NCBI RefSeq assembly: GCF_030056575.1
Contig: NZ_JASHHX010000023.1
Location: 1 to 62,183, forward strand
Source: Rhodoblastus sp. 17X3
Lineage (GTDB): Bacteria > Pseudomonadota > Alphaproteobacteria > Rhizobiales > Beijerinckiaceae
DNA: 62,183 nucleotides
Direction of reading: 5' to 3'
The translations under genes were made by a program, and so were the position numbers. How positions within the stretch are numbered: the stretch's first letter is position 1; each line of letters starts with the position of its first letter. Below, piece after piece: positions 52,244 to 61,456 of this stretch. Below the pieces are notes generated by a model. The model did not search any database. It saw nothing but the letters and a program-made list of their open reading frames with translations, and was not told where the DNA came from.

Positions 52244-53690
52244 CGGCGTCCATCAAGAGTCTGTTGCCTGCAACTTCTTGCAGCGCCGCCGGAATCAAGC
52301 GCCGCGACTCATCGATGGTCTTTCCCGTCGATCCGGCGACGAATTGCGCCAGTTCCTCGTGGTCGTGCGTTCCATCCAGCTGCTGCAAAAATGAATTCCA
52401 GAACGGATCGATCATCCGCACCGGCTTGTGATGCAGAGCCGCCAGCACCTCTTCGCCACGTCGCGCCTGCGCCCGCGCCAAGGGGCTAGCAAGCGGCCTG
52501 TCGCCCGGCGTGCGCGAATAGACCGGCGGCGCCGTAGCGAGAGTGACGGCTGTGTTGACGAAAAGCCGCAGCACACTTTCGACGATAGCGGGGGAGTCCG
52601 CATATTCGTCCAGAAGAACCGCTGGCTCCGTCGCCAGTCGTCCCAGCAGGCCGCCAAGCGCGGGATCGTCGGTCTCGAATTCCACGCCCGTCCTGGCCCG
52701 GAATGCGTAAGTCTTCTTGCCCGGGCCCGACGCCGGCGTGAGGTCGGCGGAGGCATAGAGCCCGACCACCCGCTCCGGCGTCGCGATCCGCTGAATTTTC
52801 TCACCCGCGCGACAGAACAGGGACCAGCGAAAAGGGCGCATGTCGGTGAAATCGAGCAATTGCTCGAACTTCACCCAATCGCCTCCCGTATGTTTCTTTG
52901 CGGCGTCGAAACGGATCGAAGGAAACAGCCCGTCGTTGAGAACGGAGGGATGCGCGTCGGCGAGATAATCAAGCCCCTGCGCCTGTGCGGCGGCCGCCAC
53001 GTCGCTCAGGAATTGCGGCTCCCAGACCTCCCCCATTTCATCATGAAAGAGCACTTCGATCGGCCGATTCAGATTGTCCTGCGCGGCTTCGAGCAGGGCC
53101 TTCTGAAACGGCTTCTCGGCCGACCAGCCCGACATCTGATATTCCAGCGCGGCCCGCGCCGCCTCCATGCGCTGCTGCGGGTCTCGGGCGTCCCGCAGAA
53201 CATAGACGAGATAGTCGCGAATGGTTTCGCGGACCCTGCAACCGGGAAAGGCGTTGTAGCTGATGAAAGCGACGCCGTCAGCGGACAGCTTCTTGCCGAC
53301 CATCGCCATCAACGCCGCGCGGACATCGGCCGAGACCCAGGAATAAACGCCATGGGCGATGATATAATCGAATTCGCCCTGAACGGCCTGTTCGTCCCTG
53401 ATATCGGCCAGGCGCAGCCGCACATTGCCGAGACCGGCCCAGCGAATCGTTTCCTCGCCGCGTGCGATCGACGATTCCGCTATGTCAATTCCGAGAAATT
53501 CCGAGTTCGGCGCGCCGACCGCCATATTTGCGATGTTGACGCCTTCGCTGCACGCGACTTCCAGAACGCGGCACCGGCCAAACGGCGCGCTGGGCCGCCC
53601 CAGCAATTGCGCCAGCGCGCCAATCGTCGCGGGATGCGTCCGCGTATTGGGCCAGTTCGGGTAGCGAACGCTGTCGTAAACAGTCGTCAT
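52224..53690 (-). CDS. SAM-dependent methyltransferase with regulatory domain
   Basis: A 488-residue protein. The N-terminal Rossmann-type methyltransferase has the SAM motif VLEVACSEGVNIANMAV (a variant of GxGxG), an acidic LGIDIAESSI loop and DYIIAHGVYSWV. A middle PF10119-type methyltransferase regulatory domain (EAAQDNLNRPIEVLFHDEMG) and a C-terminal helical part follow. The substrate is unknown. GGAG lies before the ATG. It is convergent with the T6SS arm and overlaps its last gene by 20 bases. Confidence 0.8.
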   Translation of the reverse strand: MTTVYDSVRYPNWPNTRTHPATIGALAQLLGRPSAPFGRCRVLEVACSEGVNIANMAVGAPNSEFLGIDIAESSIARGEETIRWAGLGNVRLRLADIRDEQAVQGEFDYIIAHGVYSWVSADVRAALMAMVGKKLSADGVAFISYNAFPGCRVRETIRDYLVYVLRDARDPQQRMEAARAALEYQMSGWSAEKPFQKALLEAAQDNLNRPIEVLFHDEMGEVWEPQFLSDVAAAAQAQGLDYLADAHPSVLNDGLFPSIRFDAAKKHTGGDWVKFEQLLDFTDMRPFRWSLFCRAGEKIQRIATPERVVGLYASADLTPASGPGKKTYAFRARTGVEFETDDPALGGLLGRLATEPAVLLDEYADSPAIVESVLRLFVNTAVTLATAPPVYSRTPGDRPLASPLARAQARRGEEVLAALHHKPVRMIDPFWNSFLQQLDGTHDHEELAQFVAGSTGKTIDESRRLIPAALQEVAGNRLLMDAVKAQNA

Positions 53691-53827
53691 CGGACTCCAT
53701 CGAAGCCAATGTTGATCAATTGCCGCCGCGCCGCGAGTATGTCCGCGACGGCGCTCAATGTCACCTCGCTTTTGCCCGTGACGCGGCGCCTGGCGCGCGC
53801 CGTCTTGCAGCGCTCAAGCGCCTGCAT
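53687..53827 (-). CDS. possible 46-residue protein coupled to the methyltransferase
   Basis: A short frame starting MQALERCKTARARRRVTGKS and ending INIGFDGVR, whose TGA overlaps the methyltransferase ATG by four bases (ATGA at 53687-53690). Such overlaps usually mark coupled translation, and the sequence looks helical and conserved-like. The ribosome-binding site is weak and I recognise no family, so it is tentative. Confidence 0.3.
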   Translation of the reverse strand: MQALERCKTARARRRVTGKSEVTLSAVADILAARRQLINIGFDGVR

Positions 53828-54113
53828 TTTCAGGCCGGACGGACGACAATCGCAACTCGCCCTAATCCTGCCAATCCAAGCGGCCGGTGTCAGACTGCCA
53901 GCTGTTCTCGCGGCATTTGGCATGGATCGCAAATCGATCGAGCGCGGCGATCCAGGGTCGCCCTCGATCGCCCTGTCGCCATCGTCAAGACGCCCTGCAC
54001 ACATCACTTGGCTCGCGCCTACCCGCGATCCGCGGCCAAATCGTACTTCCAATCGGTCGATTGGACGCCTACTATTTCTGCCGGCTCGATCGGCGGACGG
54101 GAGGAATTCCAAC
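53828..54113. other. gap upstream of the small exported-protein gene
   Basis: About 290 bp with no convincing gene. Open frames here are rich in arginine and serine without motifs. It must hold the promoters of the methyltransferase (leftward) and exported-protein (rightward) genes; none was identified with confidence. Confidence 0.35.
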
Positions 54114-54554
54114 ATGCAAAATTGGCGTGGATTTTGTTTAAGTCTTGTCGCTCTGGTCGTGGCGATCGGCACAAGCGTTTCATCCCCGGCCTACGCTGAC
54201 AGCGGCTTTATCCGCATGTCGGTGGTCAAGGGCGGCTGGTTCATCGGCGCGCACGGGGGATCGGGCACGCTGATATTTCATGGACGGCGATATCCATTGT
54301 CGATCGGCGGCGTGGACGCGGGTCTCGTGTTCGGATTGTCCGAGACAGAATTTCATGGCCGGGTTAGCCGCATCCGCACGGCATCGGATGTCGCAGGCGT
54401 CTACGGGGCTGGTGGGGCTGGCGCGGCCGTCGTGCTTGGCGCGCGGGTGATCGCGCTTACAAACAACAAGGGCGCGCTCCTGGAGCTGGAAGGTCGGCAA
54501 GTCGGATTGATAGCCAATCTCGACCTGAGTGGGCTCGTAATTTCCCTGCGATAG
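54114..54554 (+). CDS. small exported glycine-rich protein
   Basis: A 146-residue exported protein. The signal peptide is residues 5-28 (FCLSLVALVVAIGTSVSSPA). The mature part reads KGGWFIGAHGGSGTLIFHGR, then SIGGVDAGLVFG, SDVAGVYGAGGAGAAVVLGA and LSGLVISLR, which suggests a small glycine-rich beta fold. I have seen this pattern in small alphaproteobacterial periplasmic proteins of unknown role, but cannot name a family. GGGAGGAA precedes the ATG; the frame is open upstream without support. Confidence 0.6.
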   Translation: MQNWRGFCLSLVALVVAIGTSVSSPAYADSGFIRMSVVKGGWFIGAHGGSGTLIFHGRRYPLSIGGVDAGLVFGLSETEFHGRVSRIRTASDVAGVYGAGGAGAAVVLGARVIALTNNKGALLELEGRQVGLIANLDLSGLVISLR

Positions 54555-55148
54555 ACGGCAGGGGTATCTGAAGTGGCATTTGAAAAGTGACCTAAACGAA
54601 ACGGGCTTCTGATTTTTCCTCATCTCATCGAGATGCGCCTTCGCCTCGATGAAGCAGCCGGTCCATCCCATCAGCAGTTGGCCGCCAACCTCGTCCGTGA
54701 AGTCAAAGAAGGACCTGGAGCGGAAACTCGCAATAACGTGGCTGCCGTCCTGGGAAGTTCACCCATCTGGTCGAATGAGCGAGAAATCGTCGGCAATCGT
54801 CGGCCGTCGACGACCAGCTGGCGTGCGAAACCCGCGGCGAGGCTTTCAGTGCGGTGGCGACGGCGTCGAGTTCACCTGATTCGATAGAGGTGCTAACCAA
54901 GGTGGCCGCGAATTCGGTTACATCTTCGGATCGTTCGCTGACCTCGACCTCGCGAATGGGATAGCTCGCGTTCTCCAGCGCCGCGATCAGTTGATCGCGG
55001 CCTGATTTGATCAAAACGGCCTCCGGTAAACCCGGCGCGGTTCAGTTCGCGTCCGTATATTAAAAATTGCATTGTAAAGTGGCGCACCGCTCAGGATAAA
55101 ACTGCGAACACCTATTTATTTTAAATATATATAACTTTATCGAATTCA
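54555..55148. other. degraded region with gene remnants
   Basis: About 590 bp between the exported-protein gene and the Sel1 gene. No intact gene is supported. Minus-strand fragments in different frames look coding, including a possible MgtC-like tail and a stretch containing SFFDFTDEVGGQ after an in-frame stop. The right end (55095-55148) is AT-rich (TTTATTTTAAATATATATAA), which is unusual here. It probably marks an old insertion or deletion. Confidence 0.4.
54703..55014 (-). pseudogene. MgtC-like C-terminal remnant
   Basis: A 103-codon frame whose middle (EFAATLVSTSIESGELDAVA, then LKASPRVSHASW) resembles the ACT-like C-terminal domain of MgtC/SapB proteins. The membrane part that should precede it is absent, and other frames around it also look broken. 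So I read it as the leftover of a deleted mgtC-like gene. The match is from memory and weak. Confidence 0.3.
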
Positions 55149-56930
55149 TCAGCTGTTTCCTGCCGCCGACAATTCATGCGCGAGGTTGGCGAGGTCGATT
55201 TCCGCGTCAAACACCCCTTGCGCAGATGCGCGCTCCAACCAAAGGCGCGCTCTGGACCGATCGCACTGTCCCGCCGCCCCGATCGCCAAATACCTGCCAA
55301 GCATTAACTGGGCCTGCGCATGGCCCAGCTCCGCCGCCGCCTGGAACCAGCGCTGGGCGGTCAGACGGTCCGTCGGCATCCCGTGACCGCCCCCGTAGAT
55401 TGCGCCCAGCCCGAACATCGCGCCGCTATGGCTTTTGGCCGCAGCTTTCGCGAACAAATCCATCGCGGCGGAAAGATCGCGCGGGCCACCGCGGCCATTC
55501 AACATCATTTCGGCGAGAGAGACCTGTGCATCTGCGACGCCGGCGTCGGCGGCGAATTTGATCCAGGAACGCGCCGCCTCGATGTCAGGCGTCACGCCTT
55601 GGCCCTCGGCGAGCATACGACCGTACATGAACTGAGCTTCCGGCACGCCCTCTGCCGCCCGCCTTAACCAGGATGCGGCCTGTATTTCATCCCGGGCCAC
55701 GCCGATGCCCTTGGCAAGGCAGACGCCGAGATTGAACGCGGCGACATGGTCGCCGGACGCCGCCGTTTGCTCGAACCATCCCACAATTCTGGTCGCGTCT
55801 TCCGGGCTTCCTTCGCCTTCCAGAACCATATTGGCCAGATCGGTCCGGGAGGCCTGATCGCCGGAGTCCGCGGCAATTCGAAGCCAGCGGATTGCTTCGT
55901 CATTGTCCTGCGCAACGCCGGCGCCTGTCAGGTACAATGATCCCAAGGCCCGCGCGGCGGCTTCGCTGCCCAATTCGGCCGCTTTGCGATACCAGTTTGC
56001 CGCCTCCGAATAATTCGCCGGCAAGGCGCCATTTCGACTGTACAAATCCCCGATCAGCGTTGCCGCCTCTGCGTCCCCCGCCTGCGCCGCACGACGCAGC
56101 CAGGACTCGCCATTGATCAAATCCTGAGCGACATGGCGTCCCTCAATCAGAGCGAGCCCCCAACGCAGCTGCGCGGCGCGATGCCCGCCTTCGGCCGCGC
56201 GCCGGTAAAGTTCTGCCGCCGCAGCGGGATCGCGCGGCAATCCCATGCCTTGCTCGACGATCGCGGCCAACAGATAGATTGCTGTCGGCAGCCCGCACTT
56301 GGCCGCATGCAGAAGCTGTTGCGCGACGCGGCGCTGGCTCGTCTCGTCCGTGGCGCGGCGCGCCAGCGAAAGCGCATAACCGAGGCTTCCCTCGGGGCAA
56401 TTTTGCGCAGCGGATTGCGCGTAACATTGATGAGCCGCCTCCAGGTCGCGCATTTCCTTCGGGCCATGCGTCAGGATATAACCGAACAGCGCTTGACCTC
56501 TGGCTGAGCCGGACCTGGCGGCTTGGCTCGCCCAATGCAAAGCGGATTCGTAATCCGGCTCGCCGGTTGCGCCAGCAGCAAACAGCCGATTTGAGCGCGG
56601 CCTGTCCTCAGCCGGGGCTCCATTCGCTGCATCGGCCAGACCGTGCAAGCAAAGCGAGCCCAGAAGCTCCTGCGCTTCGACCCAGCCATTCGCGGCCGCG
56701 CGCCGCAGCCAGACCACGCCCTCGGCCAGACAGATAGGGATCCCTGAGCCTTCGAGATAGGCGAGCGCGATCCGGTATTCGCCTTCCGGAACGCCAGCCT
56801 TCGCCGCAAGCGCCAGAAGCGGGAACGCTTCCGCGAACCGCTTCTGCTCGGCCAATTCATTGGCCCGGCGCAGCGCGGTTTCGGGTGATAAACGCCCGAT
56901 CAGCCGATCAACAAACGCCATTCCCTTCAT
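55149..56930 (-). CDS. Sel1-repeat protein
   Basis: A 593-residue protein made almost entirely of Sel1-like (TPR-related) repeats of about 36 residues, e.g. AAELYRRAAEGGHRAAQLRW, AANWYRKAAELGSEAAARAL and AQRWFQAAAELGHAQAQLML. Such repeats bind partners or scaffold complexes. No signal peptide is seen, so it should be cytoplasmic. It starts 15 bp downstream of the HlyD-type adaptor gene and is probably in the same operon as the type I exporter. A second start at 56921 is possible. Confidence 0.9.
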   Translation of the reverse strand: MKGMAFVDRLIGRLSPETALRRANELAEQKRFAEAFPLLALAAKAGVPEGEYRIALAYLEGSGIPICLAEGVVWLRRAAANGWVEAQELLGSLCLHGLADAANGAPAEDRPRSNRLFAAGATGEPDYESALHWASQAARSGSARGQALFGYILTHGPKEMRDLEAAHQCYAQSAAQNCPEGSLGYALSLARRATDETSQRRVAQQLLHAAKCGLPTAIYLLAAIVEQGMGLPRDPAAAAELYRRAAEGGHRAAQLRWGLALIEGRHVAQDLINGESWLRRAAQAGDAEAATLIGDLYSRNGALPANYSEAANWYRKAAELGSEAAARALGSLYLTGAGVAQDNDEAIRWLRIAADSGDQASRTDLANMVLEGEGSPEDATRIVGWFEQTAASGDHVAAFNLGVCLAKGIGVARDEIQAASWLRRAAEGVPEAQFMYGRMLAEGQGVTPDIEAARSWIKFAADAGVADAQVSLAEMMLNGRGGPRDLSAAMDLFAKAAAKSHSGAMFGLGAIYGGGHGMPTDRLTAQRWFQAAAELGHAQAQLMLGRYLAIGAAGQCDRSRARLWLERASAQGVFDAEIDLANLAHELSAAGNS

Positions 56931-56945
56931 GAAGGATTTCCGATG

Positions 56946-58349
56946 TTACGGCTCGCGCATCGCCTCATTCGCCACCGGCGCCACAAGACCGAAAAGATAT
57001 TGCAGGACCGTGCGTTTGCCCACCTTGATGTCCGCGGTCACGGGCATGCCCGGCACGATGTGAAAGCCGGCGGGCGTATCATGGAGCGCGAGACGTTTGA
57101 TGGCTATGCGGGTGCGATAAAAGGGCTCGGAACTCGTCGGCGTCGCTGGCGCCGCGCCGGTAGGATTGCGCGCTTCCTCTTGCGCGGCGAAACTGTTGGG
57201 GCTGACGATCTTCACGACGCCCTCGGCCACGCCATATTGAGTGTAAGGGAAGGTGTCGAATTTGATCGACACCTGGTCGCCGAGGTGCACGAATCCATTT
57301 TCGGCGCCGGAAATATTGGCCTCGATTTCGAGAATTGCGTCGCCGGGAACCAGCGTGATGAACTGCTGGCCGGATTGCAGCACCGAGCCAACGGACACTT
57401 TGGCCACCGACTGCACGATAGCGTCATGTTCACTGCGGAACTCCACCAATTCCCGGCGCAGCTTCGCCTTGTTCAATTGCTCACGCGCATTGCTTGCCTT
57501 TTCGGCTGCGGCGGACAGTTGCTGGGAGGCGTCGCCCCTCCAGCCGCGAACGAAGGCGTCGCGATCCGAGGCCAGCGCTTCCCTGTCGAGCTCGGCGCCT
57601 TTGGCGGTCTGTTCCGCATTCGTCAATGCCCGCGCCATCTCCGCGCGACTGTCCATCGCCAGCAGCGTGTTGAGCCGGCTTCCCGCTTGTCGCGCTTCGA
57701 GCGTTTTTCGCATCTGCTCCACGTCTTGAGCCAGGCCCAGCCGTTCCCGGTAAGCTGTGGCGTCGGACTTCGAGCGCACGATGATCGTGTCCAGTTCGGC
57801 CAGTCGATGGGCATAGTTCTCGATCTTTGATTCGAACTGCGCCTGCCTGTGGCCGAAGATCGACGCCTGAAGGATCCAGTTGGGATCGTCCCCGGAATAA
57901 GTGAAGGGAAGGCCGCCAGCTTCGGCGCGCAAACGCGCAACCTCGGCTTCGAGGCTCGAAACCTGGGAGGTAAGAGTGGCGAGATCGGCGCTGGCGAATG
58001 TCGGATCGAGCCGCGCCAGCAACTCGCCTGCCTTGACTTCCTGCCCCTCGTGCACGTCGATCGAGCGAACGATTGCGGTCTCCAGCGGCTGCACGAGGAT
58101 GGTGGGCGATTTGGAGACGACCGCGCCGCGCGTCGCCACGACCCGGTCGACCGGGATCAGCGCCAGCGTGGCGATCACGACGAAGACAAGGCTGGCGACG
58201 ATCCAGATGATCCCTCGCGCCATGCGCGGAACCGGCGCGTTCACGATTGCCGTTGACGGCCACTGGAATTCAAGGATGGCTGGCAGAGTCGGGTCCGCCG
58301 CGGATCCGCGCCGGAAGGAGACGACTGCGTTTGACGAAGCTTTGCTCAT
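56946..58349 (-). CDS. type I secretion adaptor, HlyD family
   Basis: A 467-residue membrane fusion protein of the HlyD/PrtE type. A cytoplasmic N-terminus of about 42 residues precedes a single membrane helix (GIIWIVASLVFVVIATLALI). The periplasmic part has the lipoyl half RSIDVHEGQEVKAGELLARLDP, long coiled-coil hairpins (about 120-310), a second lipoyl half, and a C-terminal VPGMPVTADIKVGKRTVLQY segment typical of type I adaptors. It is 54 bp downstream of the ABC exporter and would bridge it to a TolC-like channel. Confidence 0.9.
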   Translation of the reverse strand: MSKASSNAVVSFRRGSAADPTLPAILEFQWPSTAIVNAPVPRMARGIIWIVASLVFVVIATLALIPVDRVVATRGAVVSKSPTILVQPLETAIVRSIDVHEGQEVKAGELLARLDPTFASADLATLTSQVSSLEAEVARLRAEAGGLPFTYSGDDPNWILQASIFGHRQAQFESKIENYAHRLAELDTIIVRSKSDATAYRERLGLAQDVEQMRKTLEARQAGSRLNTLLAMDSRAEMARALTNAEQTAKGAELDREALASDRDAFVRGWRGDASQQLSAAAEKASNAREQLNKAKLRRELVEFRSEHDAIVQSVAKVSVGSVLQSGQQFITLVPGDAILEIEANISGAENGFVHLGDQVSIKFDTFPYTQYGVAEGVVKIVSPNSFAAQEEARNPTGAAPATPTSSEPFYRTRIAIKRLALHDTPAGFHIVPGMPVTADIKVGKRTVLQYLFGLVAPVANEAMREP

Positions 58350-58403
58350 GTCCGCGCCCTTGCGCCAGCGACTGTCCCGATCGCCGATCGGGGCGAGGCG
58401 TCG

Positions 58404-61352
58404 CTAGTTGTTGGGCACCGGCCGGGGCTTGAAGACAGCATGGCGTTGCCCTTGGTTATCGAGGTGGCGGTTCTGTTGCGCCCAGAGTTGACGATAGATC
58501 GCACAGCGTTCCAGCAAGACGGCGTGCGGAGCGATGTCATCGACTTTGCCCTCGTCCATCACGAGAACGAGGTCGCATTCAATCAGCGATGAGAGACGAT
58601 GCGAGACGATGACCATCGTTCGTCCGCGCGCAATGCGCTGCAAGTTGGCGCTGACGACCGCCTCGCTTTCGGGATCGAGCGCGCTGGTCGCCTCGTCCAG
58701 GATCAATATGCGAGGATCGTGGATGAGGGCGCGGGCGATCGCAAGCCTTTGGCGCTGTCCGCCCGAAAGATTTGGCGAGCCTTCTTCAATATAAGTCTCG
58801 TAGCCGTTGGGCATGCGTTCGATGAATTCCTCGGCGCCGGCGAGGCGCGCCGCCTGCACCGCGTCCGCGAGCGTAAGTCCGGGGCGCCCGGCGATAATGT
58901 TGTCCCGAATGGTGCCTCGGAACAGGAAGTTATCCTGCAATACGACGCCGAGATTCTGCCGCAGATGCCGCAGGTCAATCTCGCGGAGATCGGACCCGTC
59001 GATTTTCACGAAACCGCCGAAGTCGCGGTTGATCCCCTGCAAAAGGCGGGTGATGGTTGACTTCCCGGAGCCGCTGCGACCGACGATACCAAGCATCGTT
59101 CCGGCGGGAACAGTGAAGCTCACCCGGTCGAGCGCCGGCGTCTTGGTTCCGCCATAGACGAAGGTCACGTCCTGGAAACTGATGGCCCCGGAGAATTTCG
59201 GACGTAATCCGACCGAGCCCGCGATGGACTCGAGTGGACGGTTCAGCACCGATCCAGCTTCCCCGATGGCCGCGCCGACTTCTTCGTAATCCTCCACCAG
59301 CCGCGCCAGGCCGACGAGCGGCTGGGCCACCCGCTGGCTCAACATCATGAAGGCGAACAAGGATCCGACCATATAGCCGGAAGCGTCGCTCATCGCCCAA
59401 TAGGCCCCCAGCATCATCGTGCCCAGCGTCATCAGGCGCTCGATTGGCGTCACCAATGTTTGCGGCCAATTGGCCGTTTGCGCGAACGCGAGGCGGGATT
59501 TTCCGGCTTCGGCGATCCGTTCGTCCCACAGGGCGAGGCGCTGTGGCTCCAGCGCGAGAGCCTTGACTGTCTTCATGCCGACGATGGTTTCGCCCAGGGC
59601 CGCGGATTTCCAGGTTTCGGCGGCGGCGACACGCGCATACTGGACCTGGAGCGGTTTCAGATAGGCCAGGATGATCAGCATGATGACCGCGGCGCAGGCG
59701 ACCACAATCCACGTCAGGGCGGCGTTTAGGTAAAACAGGAAAGGCAACAGGACGCAGAGCGTGATCAGATCGAGGAAGGTCGCAAGGAGCCTGCCCGTCA
59801 GGAACTCGCGGACGCGGTAGATCTGGGCGATCAGATACATGGTCTCGCCGGCGGGGTGGCGCTCGAAATAATCGAGCGGCAGCCGAAGCAGGCGATTGAA
59901 CAGATGCAGGTTGAGCTTCGCGTCGAGGCGCACGCCGACAACAGCGACAATCTGCCGGCGTGCGAAGCCCAGAAGCGCTTCATAGGCGACGATCACGACC
60001 ATGATCACGGAAAGCAGCGCCAGCGTCGAATAGCTTTTGAACTGGAGCACCCTATTGACCATGGTCATGACCAGGAGCGGCGGGAAGATTGTCAGGATGC
60101 TGATGGTCAGCGAGCCGATTGCAATATCTCGAAGCGACCCGCGCTCTTGCAGGACCAGATCGACAAGCCAACGCAAATTGAACAATGCGTCCATAGGCGC
60201 ACGTCCACGAATTCCGCGCAGCAATATGGCCTCGCCTTCCCAGACCTGCGCCAACCGCAATTCGTCGATCGCGACTGAAGGCGTTCCAGCGGGCGCCGCC
60301 GCGTCCTTGAGATGAATCGCGTTCTTGTCCGCGTTAACCCCGCTCATCAATCCCGCGGTTCCGTCCGAGAACAACAACACGACTGGTCCGGATTCGTGAA
60401 GCCGCAGCAAATGTCGCCAGTTTATGCGCACCGCGCGCGACCACATTCCGGCGTTCTGCGCCCACATGGACAGCGCCGCCGCCGTGGGCGTCGCTTCGCC
60501 GGCGGGCTGCCGGAACTCTTTTGGATCGAGCTCGACGCCGTGGTAGCGCCCCGCATGAACCATCGCCAGCAAGCGTGGATGAAGCTGGACTTTTTCCCCG
60601 CCAAACGTTGCGCCAGCACGTGAACCGATCACAGGCTCGTCGTCGAACTCGACTGCCGTTATTGTTTCTTTCGGCGCGAGAGCGCTCTGTGCGAGTTCAC
60701 GCGCCTGATTTTCGCTCCACTCGCATTTCGCCACCGGAGCTGCCGGCGACTGGAAGTCTTCGTTCTTCACCGCTAGCGGAGTTCTAACTGGCGAGCGTCG
60801 CTTCAAGGCCAGCACGCCGCGGTGAAACACGGACTTGAGCCGATTTTGCTCAACTTCTCCCGCCGAAGATGGCGCAGAAGCAATTGCATCCGCCCCCGGC
60901 GCTGGTGGCGCGCCATCGCATGTTGCGGCATTTTCCGGCGCGTTGAAGGCGCCGTTCGCGTCTTGCCGCGCGCCTTCAATCGCGGCCGCCTCGATGAAGC
61001 ACACCGCATCTTCCAGTAATTGGCTTTCGCGCTCAATCTCCGATTCGGTGAAAGCCGAGGCGCCGTTCTTGAGTTGGTCGACCAGCGCGATTCGCGCACG
61101 ATCATAAATTGCGCGCCGGCTCTCGATTGTATTCGGCTCAAGACGAGCGACAAAAGAAGCGATCACCGAGCGGTAACGGGGCGCGGATCTGCGCAAGCCT
61201 AGCTCAACCACTTGATCGGCATTGTTCGCAGAGCGTCGTGGTCCCGCACGCCCCACCATCTCCGGCGCAATTTGTGCGCCGAGGTTTGGGTGCGAGGACG
61301 GCTGAAACGGTTCAGCTTTGATTTCCACGACGGCTCCTCGAAGCAGTTTCAT
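58404..61352 (-). CDS. type I secretion ABC transporter with long N-terminal extension
   Basis: A 982-residue ABC exporter of the HlyB/LapB kind. Residues about 57-125 form a helical module (RYRSVIASFVARLEPN, then SRRAIYDRARIALVDQL) that recurs in unrelated rhizobial proteins. About 290-395 resembles a C39-peptidase-like domain without an obvious catalytic Cys. The membrane domain spans about 410-700 and the ATPase about 715-960, with Walker A GRSGSGKST near 757, signature LSGGQRQRLAIARAL near 860 and Walker B ILILDEATSALD. A GTG at 61328 has GAGGAG upstream and may be the real start rather than ATG 61352. The collagen-like gene upstream is the likely cargo. Confidence 0.9.
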   Translation of the reverse strand: MKLLRGAVVEIKAEPFQPSSHPNLGAQIAPEMVGRAGPRRSANNADQVVELGLRRSAPRYRSVIASFVARLEPNTIESRRAIYDRARIALVDQLKNGASAFTESEIERESQLLEDAVCFIEAAAIEGARQDANGAFNAPENAATCDGAPPAPGADAIASAPSSAGEVEQNRLKSVFHRGVLALKRRSPVRTPLAVKNEDFQSPAAPVAKCEWSENQARELAQSALAPKETITAVEFDDEPVIGSRAGATFGGEKVQLHPRLLAMVHAGRYHGVELDPKEFRQPAGEATPTAAALSMWAQNAGMWSRAVRINWRHLLRLHESGPVVLLFSDGTAGLMSGVNADKNAIHLKDAAAPAGTPSVAIDELRLAQVWEGEAILLRGIRGRAPMDALFNLRWLVDLVLQERGSLRDIAIGSLTISILTIFPPLLVMTMVNRVLQFKSYSTLALLSVIMVVIVAYEALLGFARRQIVAVVGVRLDAKLNLHLFNRLLRLPLDYFERHPAGETMYLIAQIYRVREFLTGRLLATFLDLITLCVLLPFLFYLNAALTWIVVACAAVIMLIILAYLKPLQVQYARVAAAETWKSAALGETIVGMKTVKALALEPQRLALWDERIAEAGKSRLAFAQTANWPQTLVTPIERLMTLGTMMLGAYWAMSDASGYMVGSLFAFMMLSQRVAQPLVGLARLVEDYEEVGAAIGEAGSVLNRPLESIAGSVGLRPKFSGAISFQDVTFVYGGTKTPALDRVSFTVPAGTMLGIVGRSGSGKSTITRLLQGINRDFGGFVKIDGSDLREIDLRHLRQNLGVVLQDNFLFRGTIRDNIIAGRPGLTLADAVQAARLAGAEEFIERMPNGYETYIEEGSPNLSGGQRQRLAIARALIHDPRILILDEATSALDPESEAVVSANLQRIARGRTMVIVSHRLSSLIECDLVLVMDEGKVDDIAPHAVLLERCAIYRQLWAQQNRHLDNQGQRHAVFKPRPVPNN

Positions 61353-61409
61353 CTATCGCGTTTCTACTGATCGGCGCCTTCCGTCCGCGAGGTTGCGTTG
61401 GGAAAGCGG

Positions 61410-61437
61410 AGCGACGGAGCCTGGCGGCTCCGTCGCT
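61410..61437 (-). terminator. hairpin between collagen-like gene and exporter gene
   Basis: GCGACGGAGCC (61411-61421) pairs perfectly with GGCTCCGTCGC (61426-61436) around a 4-base loop, and an outer A-T pair extends it to 12 bp. It lies 19 bp after the collagen-like stop. The downstream T content is modest (CTTTCCC), so it may only partly stop transcription and let the exporter genes be expressed at a lower level. Confidence 0.6.
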
Positions 61438-61456
61438 GGCTTGCAGCGAGGCTGTC

